Source: a virus. From it: DNA of 45,736 nt. Position numbers and translations under genes: made by a program. Under the pieces are notes generated by a model, which did not search any database, had not been told where the DNA came from, and saw nothing but the letters and a program-made list of their open reading frames with translations. Location: positions 1-45,736 of the IMG/VR virus record IMGVR_UViG_3300034072_001852. One strand, given 5' to 3'. Below, one piece after another: positions 14,991 through 21,837 of the stretch. The first letter of the stretch is position 1, and every line of letters begins with the position of its first letter.

Positions 14991-15004
14991 CCCGATTCGG
15001 TGTC
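14991..15004 (-). repeat. Partial third copy of the shared leader element
   Basis: CCCGATTCGGTGTC on the plus strand corresponds to CCAATTCGGTGCC in the copies at 10726 and 13279. Same place relative to promoter and ribosome site. Confidence 0.45.
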
Positions 15005-15013
15005 GATAGATGA

Positions 15014-15042
15014 ACAATAGGATACGCAATGCATCCTGTCAA
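15014..15042 (-). promoter_or_regulatory. GGATGCAT-box promoter, best copy
   Basis: TTGACA (15042-15037), spacer GGATGCATTGCGTATCC (17 bases), TATTGT (15019-15014). This is the clearest member of the left-arm promoter family and points toward 14966. Confidence 0.75.
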
Positions 15043-15251
15043 CAGGCAAATGCAAAATAATGTGATGATCAATGAATGGATGAATAATGGCTTGGTGCTG
15101 ATCAATGCAGAGGTCTGGGCTGCAGGTCGATGTCAGCAAGAGGCTTGCAGGTTTTTAACGTGACCGGGTGGCAGAGGCTGGGCGGGTGCTCGAGGGGAGA
15201 GGTGGAGCGGGCGCCGGGGCTGGTGGTTGTGGTGGTGCGCCTGGCGGGCTC

Positions 15252-15293
15252 GGGGACTGGATGGGGACTGGATGGGGACTGGATGGGGAGGGG
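15252..15293 (+). repeat. 11-bp tandem repeat, G-quadruplex motif
   Basis: GGGGACTGGAT occurs three times in a row and ends in GGGGAGGGG. The plus strand thus has five GGGG runs at 15252, 15263, 15274, 15285 and 15290, the first four spaced by seven bases: a textbook four-tetrad quadruplex pattern. Confidence 0.85.
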
Positions 15294-15301
15294 TCGACGG
15301 T

Positions 15302-15401
15302 ATGTAATGTTATATCATAACTTTTCCGCAATAATGAGATGTTACAACATTACATTGATAATGATACATTATATCATCACCAATGATATAATGTATCATT
15401 A
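15302..15401. repeat. AT-rich inverted-repeat cluster
   Basis: Two perfect inverted repeats sit side by side. ATGTAATGTT (15302-15311) pairs with AACATTACAT (15346-15355). The 19-base arm TAATGATACATTATATCAT (15359-15377) pairs perfectly with 15383-15401 across CACCA. A GTTAT-ATC-ATAAC hairpin (15309-15321) is nested in the first. Such AT-rich palindromes in GC-rich DNA are typical of origins or operator arrays. Confidence 0.85.
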
Positions 15402-15697
15402 CGGGTCCTCCCGGAGGGGGGCCAAGGGTCTGCGCTGGGGTTGCTACATCCCAGTATCTTGCGACTTTTTGAATTTTTTTTGGTGATTTCTTCTTCCTAG
15501 GGCGTTTTTCCCTGTCATTTTTGCCGATGTCATCCCCCGTAGGGGGATGTTCGCCCTGTGCGGCCATGTTTTTGAGGCTTGCAGATTCAGAAACGCGATC
15601 CGGTTTCGATATTCCTCATTTCCGACTGCAATATCGCACCGCTTGACATGGCTTCAGCAACTTCTGTCAGCTATAGCCATCGGGCAATGCACAGGGG

Positions 15698-16252
15698 GTG
15701 TCAGGCTTGGTCGGAAAGCTAATCGACTGGATCAATCGGCTGATCGATGTCCGAGGATGGTTCCTGTACATCCTCGCTGCTGCCGGAATTACCGGGGCAA
15801 GCGGAATGGCCTTCGCCGTTTCACTCGTGTCCTGGGCAAAGCCGTATGCGCCGATCATCATCGTGCTGCTGATACCATTTGCGGCCGTTCTTTTTTCATA
15901 TGGTGCTGCGCTGGTGCTCAATATCTTCCTGAAGCGTCGGGACATAGAGCTTCAACAGGCGGCAACAGACGCATTGCAGCTCGCTGGCAGGATCGATCGA
16001 AAGCTTAGCAACATCGCATACGGCATCGTTAAGCCTGATACCATCGAACCCATCATCCTATCGGCAAAGGCGATGCGAGATAAATTCCACAGGCTTGGCT
16101 TCCCTGTGCCGATGAACACGCATTCGGATCCGCTGAAGGCGATGAAGCACCTGTCTCAATATTTCAGATTGGTTGGATATCAGATCCAGCATGGCAATCA
16201 TGCTGCGGCGATGGAGGATGCTCGGAAGTCCGCCGATTTCAAAGAGTGCTGA
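15698..16252 (+). CDS. Membrane protein, two transmembrane segments
   Basis: The 184-residue protein has an amphipathic start (VGKLIDWINRLIDVRGW), two membrane helices (FLYILAAAGITGASGMAFAV and IIIVLLIPFAAVLFSYGAAL) and a roughly 105-residue cytoplasmic part that begins KRRDIELQQAATDALQL. GTG start; a ribosome site is not clear. It is the first plus-strand gene before the packaging region. Superinfection exclusion or lysogenic conversion are possible roles for such a lone membrane gene; nothing specific is recognised. Confidence 0.6.
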   Translation: MSGLVGKLIDWINRLIDVRGWFLYILAAAGITGASGMAFAVSLVSWAKPYAPIIIVLLIPFAAVLFSYGAALVLNIFLKRRDIELQQAATDALQLAGRIDRKLSNIAYGIVKPDTIEPIILSAKAMRDKFHRLGFPVPMNTHSDPLKAMKHLSQYFRLVGYQIQHGNHAAAMEDARKSADFKEC

Positions 16253-16336
16253 TTTCCGGTCACGCAAAAAATCTGCAAGCCCAATAGAACGAACCTGTGT
16301 TCATTCCTTACCCTGATAGGTTATCCCTTAACCCTG

Positions 16337-16404
16337 TGTCTGGTCATGAACCTATGTCTCCTATGAGACTCCCTATCAACCATAGGTTACGTCAAAACCA
16401 GACA
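16337..16404. repeat. Nested inverted-repeat element I
   Basis: TGTCTGGT (16337-16344) pairs with ACCAGACA (16397-16404); inside it AACCTATG (16349-16356) pairs with CATAGGTT (16381-16388); inside that GTCTC and GAGAC (16356-16369) close a CTAT loop. All arms are perfect. It could be an RNA stem or a set of terminase-binding sites. Confidence 0.75.
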
Positions 16405-16447
16405 AGCCTAAAAACACCAACCCATCCTCATTCCTGACCTTTGCAGA

Positions 16448-16555
16448 TAGGGCGAGGTGCAAACCTGTGAAACAGGCAAAAACAGATAAAGCGCATACGC
16501 TTTATCTGTTTTTGTCCGTTGTGTAAACAACGGATTTGCACTTTATCACGCCCTA
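16448..16555. ncRNA. Cloverleaf-like structured element II (RNA or cos structure)
   Basis: Five perfectly complementary arm pairs are nested. TAGGGCG (16448-16454) pairs with CGCCCTA (16549-16555), and GTGCAAA (16457-16463) with TTTGCAC (16535-16541). These enclose three hairpins: CCTGT-GAA-ACAGG (16464-16476); a 16-bp stem beginning AAAAACAGATAAAGCG (16478-16493) with a CATA loop and its complement at 16498-16513; and CCGTTG-TGTAAA-CAACGG (16516-16533). The layout is a four-way junction on either strand. The long A/T-ended hairpin could also be a two-way terminator. Whether it is a transcript or a DNA packaging site is not decidable here. Confidence 0.55.
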
Positions 16556-16647
16556 ACCGCAAAAAAATACATCATGGGGTGTGAGGCGAGGTTTCCTATA
16601 GAATCTATCCCCAAAGCCCCTTCCTTTCCCGACGCCCGCCCGCGATC

Positions 16648-16683
16648 TAGCATATCCAAGCAACGATGTGCTAAAACTGCAAC
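16648..16683 (+). promoter_or_regulatory. Late-type leaderless promoter for terminase
   Basis: TAGCAT, an 18-base spacer with AAGC at positions 11-14 and ending TGC, then TAAAAC (16672-16677). ATG 16684 is 36 bases from the motif start. No ribosome site precedes the ATG. Confidence 0.7.
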
Positions 16684-17376
16684 ATGTCAAAGCGGACACC
16701 ACCTGCCAGAAAGCCAAACACCGGGAAGCCGGCACGCGCACCTCGCAAGGCACCAGCCAAAAAGCCTGCGCCCGAACCTGTGGTCGAAGATGAGCCTTCA
16801 GCCGAAGCCGCTCCAAGCCCTCGTGCCCGTGCTGCCCAGACTATCAAGATATCGACTGAGGTTGCCGGCAAGATCGTTGGCCTTTCCGGTCGGCAGCTCC
16901 AGAACCTGAAGATCGAAGGCTGCCCGCTTCCCGATGGCGGCGTTCGGACGCTCGAGGAAATCCGCTCGATTGTCCTGTGGCGTATGGATCAAATCCGAAG
17001 AGACGCTGGCGATGACCGGGATGTCGATGATCTTGAGGTCGAAGAGAAGCGCACGGCCCTGAAGGTCAAGCAGCTGAAACTGGCTAAGGAACTGGACCTC
17101 GTTCTCGACGCGGATGAATACCTCCATCATCTCTCCACGCTTTGGGTCGAGATGAATTCCTTGCTCGATATCATGGGCACACAGCTTGCGCCGTTGCTGG
17201 TCAGCATCGACGAGGCCGATGTCATTGCCGACAAGATCGACGATTTCGTCGCTGATCTGAAAAAGCGGTTCAACCCCGATGAAGCCATGACGCCTGTCCG
17301 CATAGATCACGATCCGTTCGGCGATGATGTAGCTGAAATCAGTTTCGATGACGATGATGACGACGATGGCGAGTGA
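16684..17376 (+). CDS. terS: Terminase small subunit (Nu1-like)
   Basis: This 230-residue protein would bind cos and load the large subunit. Its N-terminal 50 residues are basic and Pro/Ala-rich (PARAPRKAPAKKPAPEP). The Nu1-type winged HTH core follows (ISTEVAGKIVGLSGRQLQNL ... CPLPDGGVRTLEEIR), then a long charged helix (EVEEKRTALKVKQLKLAKEL) for assembly. The C terminus is strikingly acidic, ending in seven consecutive Asp then Gly-Glu. The last 29 bases overlap the terL start. The leaderless-type promoter at 16648 places the first AUG at the predicted transcript end. Confidence 0.85.
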   Translation: MSKRTPPARKPNTGKPARAPRKAPAKKPAPEPVVEDEPSAEAAPSPRARAAQTIKISTEVAGKIVGLSGRQLQNLKIEGCPLPDGGVRTLEEIRSIVLWRMDQIRRDAGDDRDVDDLEVEEKRTALKVKQLKLAKELDLVLDADEYLHHLSTLWVEMNSLLDIMGTQLAPLLVSIDEADVIADKIDDFVADLKKRFNPDEAMTPVRIDHDPFGDDVAEISFDDDDDDDGE

Positions 17377-19684
17377 ACCCGGCTATAAGCTGAGAGAGGT
17401 TGGCTTCCACCAGTTGGCCAATCATATCCGGGAGCATCACCCGGAACTCAGCCGCAACATGCGTCGGAAGATCGCTGATACGGTCAGGCGGGTTTTCAAG
17501 CCGCGACCGAAGATGACGGCAGATCAGTGCGCCGATGAATTCCGCTACATCCCCAAGGAAGCGTCGGCAGACTACGGCAAATACCGCGTCGGCACCTATG
17601 CGATCGCCTATGGCCCGCTGAGGGCAGTGACCGAAAAGGGCGTCCAGGTCATCACGATCAGCGCATCGACACAGCTGATGAAAACCAGCGTGCTCGAGTG
17701 CATCGTCCTGTATTTCATGATCATCGACCCGTCTCCGATGATCTTGCTGCAGCCGACGAAAAATCTGGCCAAGGTTTTTTCCACCCGGAAGATCGATCCG
17801 CTGATCAGCCATACCCCGAGAGCAAGGGACGTGCTGATCAAGGCGACGAATGCCATGAAGATTTTCTTCGGTGGCGACCTGATGATTGTGACGGCCGCGT
17901 CGGAAAACGACCTGAAGATGGTCCCGCGCCGGGTCTGCATGTCGGATGAAGTCGAGACGATTGAAGATCACGATGGCGGCGATGCTGTGGCTCTGGCTGA
18001 AGCCCGCGTCGAGTCCTATGGCGACCGTGCGCTGTGTGTCCGGGTGTCATCGCCGCGCTTCAAGGACGGGCCTATCGAGAAAAGCTTCAAGGACGGGGAC
18101 ATGCGCCTTCCGTTTGTGAGGTGCCCGTCTTGCGATCATGAACAGGTGATGCGCTGGTCACGGAAAAAGGATTTGCGTGACGAAAAGAACAGGCTGGTCA
18201 GGTGGAAAGAGGATACGTCGACCGGGAGATGGGATTCCAGGTCGGTTCGCTACCACTGTGTCGAGTGCGACCATCCGTTTTCGGAAATCGAGCGTCGCAA
18301 TGCGATCCAGAATGTCCGGTGGAAGCAAACCCGGTCATTCACGTGCTGCGATGACAAGCCGGAATTGGGAGGCGGCAGGCAGTTTCCAGAGCAGACCCGA
18401 AGCTGGATAGATTATTTCCACGAGAGCGATGGACGCCATGTGGTGAGCTATGCGACCTGTCAGGTCTGCGGCAACAAGGGGCTTTCGAACGAGCACGCCT
18501 CATTCGGCCGGGCCTCTCGCCTGTATTCGCCAAAACCGCTGAACAAGCTGGTCAGATTGTGGCGGGATGCCCTGCAATCGCCAAGCAAGTTCCAGACTTT
18601 CGTGAACAACGAACTGGCAGAGCCTTACGAGCACGAGGATACGACCGACTGGTCGGTTGACGGCCTTATGGCGCGTCTCGAGAATTACGATTTCCCCGTT
18701 CCATCGCGTGTGTCCGGCCTAGTCGCTGGCGTTGACGTGCAGGAAACGTGGATCGAAGTGACCGTGCTCGGCATCGGTCGCCAAAACGAGACATGGGTTG
18801 TCCATCACGAGCGCATTGCCGGCGATTTCGACCATATCAAGGTGCAGCGCGAGCTGGATGAGGTGCTTTACCGCGAATATGTCGGCAAGGACGGCCGGAA
18901 ATTCCGCATAGAGCAGACATTCGTCGACTCTGGCTACAAGACGACCAGCGTATACCGCTACACCAAGGCCCGGGAGCAATACCGGATCTTCGCATCGAAG
19001 GGCTGGAACGAGACAAAGAACATCCACCCGGTTCACCCGAACAATTTCACGATCAAGGGCACGGTCAAGGCCAAGCTGTTCATGATCGGGCACAACAATG
19101 CGAAGGCGGATTTCTTCTCGTTCCTCTCGAGGTCAGCACCCGGCCCCGGCTTCGTCCACATTCCCCGGACGGTCGACAAGGAATTCCTTGAAGGTCTGCT
19201 GTCGGAGCGTCGGGTGCGCGTGCCTGGCGGGTTTGTCTACAAGCCCAAGAGCGACACGACCAGAAACGAGCCTCTCGATACGTGGTGCCTTGCCTATGCA
19301 GCGGCCGAAGGTCTGCGCCTGGCGCACAAGAACGTGCTGCTGTTCGATATGTGGGCAGATCAGCAGGGCATAGGCAGGGAGCCGACTGAATCGGAGATGG
19401 CGCGCTTCCCGGCTGCGGCTCAAGAGCATGTTGCCCGTGCCACCAAGGAAGCCCTTGGCAAGCTGGCCACCAAACGTCCTTCTCGCATGCCGGTCGCGAA
19501 ACCGGATGCGGAGCAGCCGGAACCTGCAAGCCAAACTGATGAAGTTGCACAAAGTAGCGATGATAAGCTACAATCTGCGGAGTCGGAGCGTCGAGCGGCT
19601 AAGCCAGTTGGTCCCTCCCTGCCATCGCGGTTCCCGCAAATCGCTCGGCGTTCCGGCAACAGGAATTTTCGGAACCCCTATTGA
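17348..19684 (+). CDS. terL: Terminase large subunit (GpA family)
   Basis: The 778-residue protein is a lambda GpA-type packaging motor. The N-terminal ATPase has a degenerate P-loop, ITISASTQLMKTSVLECIVL (about residue 100), with Met where Gly is usual before the Lys, and a Walker-B-like RRVCMSDEVETI. A Cys-rich zinc-binding insert follows (CPSCDHE, YHCVECDHPF, TCQVCGNKG). The C-terminal nuclease begins at VAGVDVQETWIEVTVLGIG, with FVDSGYKT and DTWCLAYAA as later acidic positions. The tail after residue 700 is low-complexity. Translation starts within the terS gene; several ATG codons between 17348 and 17366 are possible. A late-type promoter lies in its 3' end. Confidence 0.95.
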   Translation: MTMMTTMASEPGYKLREVGFHQLANHIREHHPELSRNMRRKIADTVRRVFKPRPKMTADQCADEFRYIPKEASADYGKYRVGTYAIAYGPLRAVTEKGVQVITISASTQLMKTSVLECIVLYFMIIDPSPMILLQPTKNLAKVFSTRKIDPLISHTPRARDVLIKATNAMKIFFGGDLMIVTAASENDLKMVPRRVCMSDEVETIEDHDGGDAVALAEARVESYGDRALCVRVSSPRFKDGPIEKSFKDGDMRLPFVRCPSCDHEQVMRWSRKKDLRDEKNRLVRWKEDTSTGRWDSRSVRYHCVECDHPFSEIERRNAIQNVRWKQTRSFTCCDDKPELGGGRQFPEQTRSWIDYFHESDGRHVVSYATCQVCGNKGLSNEHASFGRASRLYSPKPLNKLVRLWRDALQSPSKFQTFVNNELAEPYEHEDTTDWSVDGLMARLENYDFPVPSRVSGLVAGVDVQETWIEVTVLGIGRQNETWVVHHERIAGDFDHIKVQRELDEVLYREYVGKDGRKFRIEQTFVDSGYKTTSVYRYTKAREQYRIFASKGWNETKNIHPVHPNNFTIKGTVKAKLFMIGHNNAKADFFSFLSRSAPGPGFVHIPRTVDKEFLEGLLSERRVRVPGGFVYKPKSDTTRNEPLDTWCLAYAAAEGLRLAHKNVLLFDMWADQQGIGREPTESEMARFPAAAQEHVARATKEALGKLATKRPSRMPVAKPDAEQPEPASQTDEVAQSSDDKLQSAESERRAAKPVGPSLPSRFPQIARRSGNRNFRNPY
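19545..19580 (+). promoter_or_regulatory. Late-type promoter inside the terL 3' end
   Basis: TTGCAC, then AAAGTAGC, an 18-base spacer in all, and TACAAT (19569-19574), the best -10 of the family. It lies about 100 bases before the gpW-like gene, so this one would give a normal leader for the head genes. Confidence 0.7.
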
Positions 19685-19935
19685 GTGAAAGGCGGGCTGT
19701 GGCTGGCGATGTTCAATCCGAGATGGTCAGGCTGAAGAACCTGATCACAAATCTCGAAAATGCCATCGCCACTGGTGCGCGGTCCGTTTTCTCCGATGGG
19801 GAGCGTCTCGAGTATCAGGACACGAGATCGATGTTGCTGGCTCGCGACGATTTCAAGCGTCAGCTGGGCAACCTTCAGCGTTCGAACCGCAGCCCTTGGC
19901 AGAGCTTCAACCAACGCCCGACAATGAGGTGGTGA
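19681..19935 (+). CDS. Head-tail joining protein (gpW-like)
   Basis: The product has 84 residues. The core, LITNLENAIATGARSVFSDG then ERLEYQDTRSMLLARDDFKR, has the helix-strand-strand-helix pattern of lambda gpW (TGKRVATVQKDGRRVEF then DLKKYIAELE), which plugs the portal channel. TTG at 19681 overlaps the terL stop by four bases; ATG 19723 is an alternative. It lies between terL and portal exactly as W does in lambda. Confidence 0.8.
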   Translation: MSERRAVAGDVQSEMVRLKNLITNLENAIATGARSVFSDGERLEYQDTRSMLLARDDFKRQLGNLQRSNRSPWQSFNQRPTMRW

Positions 19936-19936
19936 T

Positions 19937-21631
19937 ATGGGTTTTCTGACCCGTCTGAGGGCAGTGGTCGACCCATGGGGTGTCCGCGCCGATTACATGA
20001 ACGCCCGTTATCCGCATCGGAAATTTGACCGCAGCACGGTCAAGGCGATGACGCTTGCGACTCGGGGTTATTCAGAGGGCAGGGGTGGTGATATCATCCG
20101 TGACCGCCATGGCCGGGTGATCGGATCGCAGAACGTCGGACCCCGCACGTTTATTCAGCAGAACGCTGCGGTCATGCGCCGTGAAGGCACCATTCTGGCG
20201 AGATATAATCCGCATGCCCGGCAAGCGGTTCGCCAGATCGTCAATTCGGTCCTGTCGAACGGCATCAACATCAACGTCACGGCAAAGCGCAATCAGGCTT
20301 TGGTGCAGGCGACTTTCCGTCGCTCATTCGAAGAGACAACGGAACTCGACACCAAGCGCAGGATGAACTTTCACATGCTTTCGCGCTTCTGGCTGAAAAC
20401 CAGGCTCGAGCGTGGCGGCGTGATCATCCGTATTCGGCCGCGCAAGCCTGAAGATAAGCTGGGGGTTCCGATTGCCCTGCAGACCTTGAGCTATGACTAT
20501 CTCTACGATGGTCCGGTGCCGAATGACCTGAAGCCGGGTGAGACATTCTCGAACGGTATCGCATTCAACGCCCTTGGCGAGGAATCGGCGTTCTACCTTT
20601 ATCGGGTTCACCCCGAGGATTCGATGACGGGTCGGACGCTGGCCAATGTCAGCCGTGTCGACAAATACGATTCCAGCGGCCTTCAGCAGGTCATCCATTG
20701 GTTCGAGCCGTTCCACGAGGATGACCCGATTGGCATGCCACGCGGGTGCATCGTCTATGACATCGTCACCCGCAAGATGGACTATGATTTCTCCATCCTT
20801 GACCGCAAGCGGATTGAAGCCAAACGGACGAACGTGCTCGAGGCCGATCACTCGGCAGATCCGAACGACCTTCCCGGGCGCAACACACCGACCGAATGGG
20901 TCGATGAGGATGGCGTAATCCACGAGGGCGTTCCGCCATCATTGCCTGCACCTGCTGTCCTTCCATGGTCGGATGCGCAGGATTGGGCAAATACGCAAGG
21001 CAACGTTGCCGTCGATAATGGTGACGTTTTCGTCGTTCCGCCTGGCTACAAATACAAGCCGCACGAGGTTTCGAATTTCCAGGACCATCCGGCATTCTCG
21101 GAAGGGATGCTGAGAGAGATCGCCATCGGGTTCTTCGCTCCCGAGTGGCTGGTGACTGGCGACCTGCGCAAGCTATCGTTTGCGGGTGGTGAGCTTGGGC
21201 TGCTGTATTGGCAGGAAGACTGCAAGGCAGAGTGCGATGATTTCATCGTGAACGTCTTCCACCCGATCGCACGGGCATGGGCGGTCTATGGTGAGCGTGC
21301 CGGCATGTGGCAGGCGAAGGGTATCACCTTCTCGGCTCGCCACAACCTGTTGCCGACCCGCGACAAGCTGAAGCGGATCAAGGAAGTTGGCGCAGCCATC
21401 AACTTGGGCCTGATGTCTCGCGAGGATGCCATTCTCGAGATCGGCAAGGATACCATCGAAGAGGTCAACGCCAAGATCGAACGCGAGGTGGCGTGGGCAC
21501 GCGAGAGGGGAATTCCGCTCGAGCCGGGTCTGTATGCGGTCGCTGCAAGCGGCTCGGCTGGTGCGTCGGTGATCAAGGAAACCATGACCGAAGCCCTGCA
21601 GGAAACCCTGCCAGATCTTTCGCAGCAATGA
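19937..21631 (+). CDS. Portal protein (lambda gpB family)
   Basis: The 564-residue protein forms the dodecameric portal ring at the packaging vertex. Family features: the N-terminal YPHRKFDRS... start, ARQAVRQIVNSVLSNGINI (about residue 100), SYDYLYDGP, GIAFNALGEESAFYLYRVHP, and the C-terminal GFFAPEWLVTGDLRKLSFAG and QAKGITFSARHNLLPTRDKL. The length is typical for the family. The ATG lies one base after the gpW-like stop; translation is coupled. Confidence 0.93.
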   Translation: MGFLTRLRAVVDPWGVRADYMNARYPHRKFDRSTVKAMTLATRGYSEGRGGDIIRDRHGRVIGSQNVGPRTFIQQNAAVMRREGTILARYNPHARQAVRQIVNSVLSNGININVTAKRNQALVQATFRRSFEETTELDTKRRMNFHMLSRFWLKTRLERGGVIIRIRPRKPEDKLGVPIALQTLSYDYLYDGPVPNDLKPGETFSNGIAFNALGEESAFYLYRVHPEDSMTGRTLANVSRVDKYDSSGLQQVIHWFEPFHEDDPIGMPRGCIVYDIVTRKMDYDFSILDRKRIEAKRTNVLEADHSADPNDLPGRNTPTEWVDEDGVIHEGVPPSLPAPAVLPWSDAQDWANTQGNVAVDNGDVFVVPPGYKYKPHEVSNFQDHPAFSEGMLREIAIGFFAPEWLVTGDLRKLSFAGGELGLLYWQEDCKAECDDFIVNVFHPIARAWAVYGERAGMWQAKGITFSARHNLLPTRDKLKRIKEVGAAINLGLMSREDAILEIGKDTIEEVNAKIEREVAWARERGIPLEPGLYAVAASGSAGASVIKETMTEALQETLPDLSQQ

Positions 21632-21645
21632 TTTTTGACGGAAAG

Positions 21646-21681
21646 TTGCATAAGCTTGCTACAATAGGCTATTATTCCAGC
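21646..21681 (+). promoter_or_regulatory. Late-type leaderless promoter for 21682
   Basis: TTGCATAAGCTTGC, 18-base spacer, TATTAT (21670-21675). ATG 21682 follows the motif start by 36 bases. It would also feed the protease-capsid gene. Confidence 0.75.
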
Positions 21682-21837
21682 ATGATCACTCGAACCGCAA
21701 ATTTTGACGTTCGTCACCTCGCACAGGGCAAGGGCGCCATGGGCTTTGACCCAGGCGTTCTTGTGTCTGGTGCTGTGCTGAAGGTGCGTCGGGAAAAGGT
21801 CGCAAAGCAGGAGGGTCGCAGCAATGGATCCGATTGA
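21682..21837 (+). CDS. Small basic protein upstream of the capsid gene
   Basis: This 51-residue protein begins MITRTANFDVRHLAQGKGAM and ends in a basic tail (LKVRREKVAKQEGRSNGSD). No family is recognised. The reading frame would be easy to dismiss, but its ATG sits exactly 36 bases from a late-type promoter, like the terminase and tape measure genes. It overlaps the protease-capsid gene by 14 bases, and the ribosome site of that gene (GGAGG) lies inside it. It could be a minor head protein or simply set up translation of the next gene. Confidence 0.5.
   Translation: MITRTANFDVRHLAQGKGAMGFDPGVLVSGAVLKVRREKVAKQEGRSNGSD

Larger units (their letters stand above)
15043..15697. other. Gene-poor central region, possible replication origin or control region
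   Basis: About 650 bases lie between the leftward accessory units and the rightward late region without a supported gene. In order: a plus-strand G-rich stretch from about 15160, the G-quadruplex-type tandem repeat (15252-15293), an AT-rich inverted-repeat cluster (15302-15401), and an 8-bp hairpin CATCCCCC-GTA-GGGGGATG (15531-15549). A minus-strand frame across it (15310-15567) is low-complexity and rejected. Sequence asymmetry plus AT-rich palindromes suits an origin or operator cluster; inference. Confidence 0.45.
16253..16647. other. Non-coding region upstream of terminase, expected cos region
   Basis: Roughly 400 bases without a gene lie directly before the small terminase gene, the position of cos in lambda-type phages with GpA-like terminases. 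Two nested inverted-repeat elements fill much of it (16337-16404 and 16448-16555). I cannot identify the cohesive-end cut from sequence. Confidence 0.5.

Noticed and set aside
15252-15293. CRISPR array
   Set aside because: The 11-bp units are contiguous without spacers; no CRISPR or cas gene seen in the window.
15310-15567. 85-codon minus-strand frame in the central region
   Set aside because: Spans the inverted-repeat cluster, is low-complexity and has no promoter or ribosome site.
17348-19684. Intein in the large terminase, a common site
   Set aside because: The sequence is continuous with GpA-family layout; the Cys-rich segments are zinc-binding, with no block A or HN-terminal motif.
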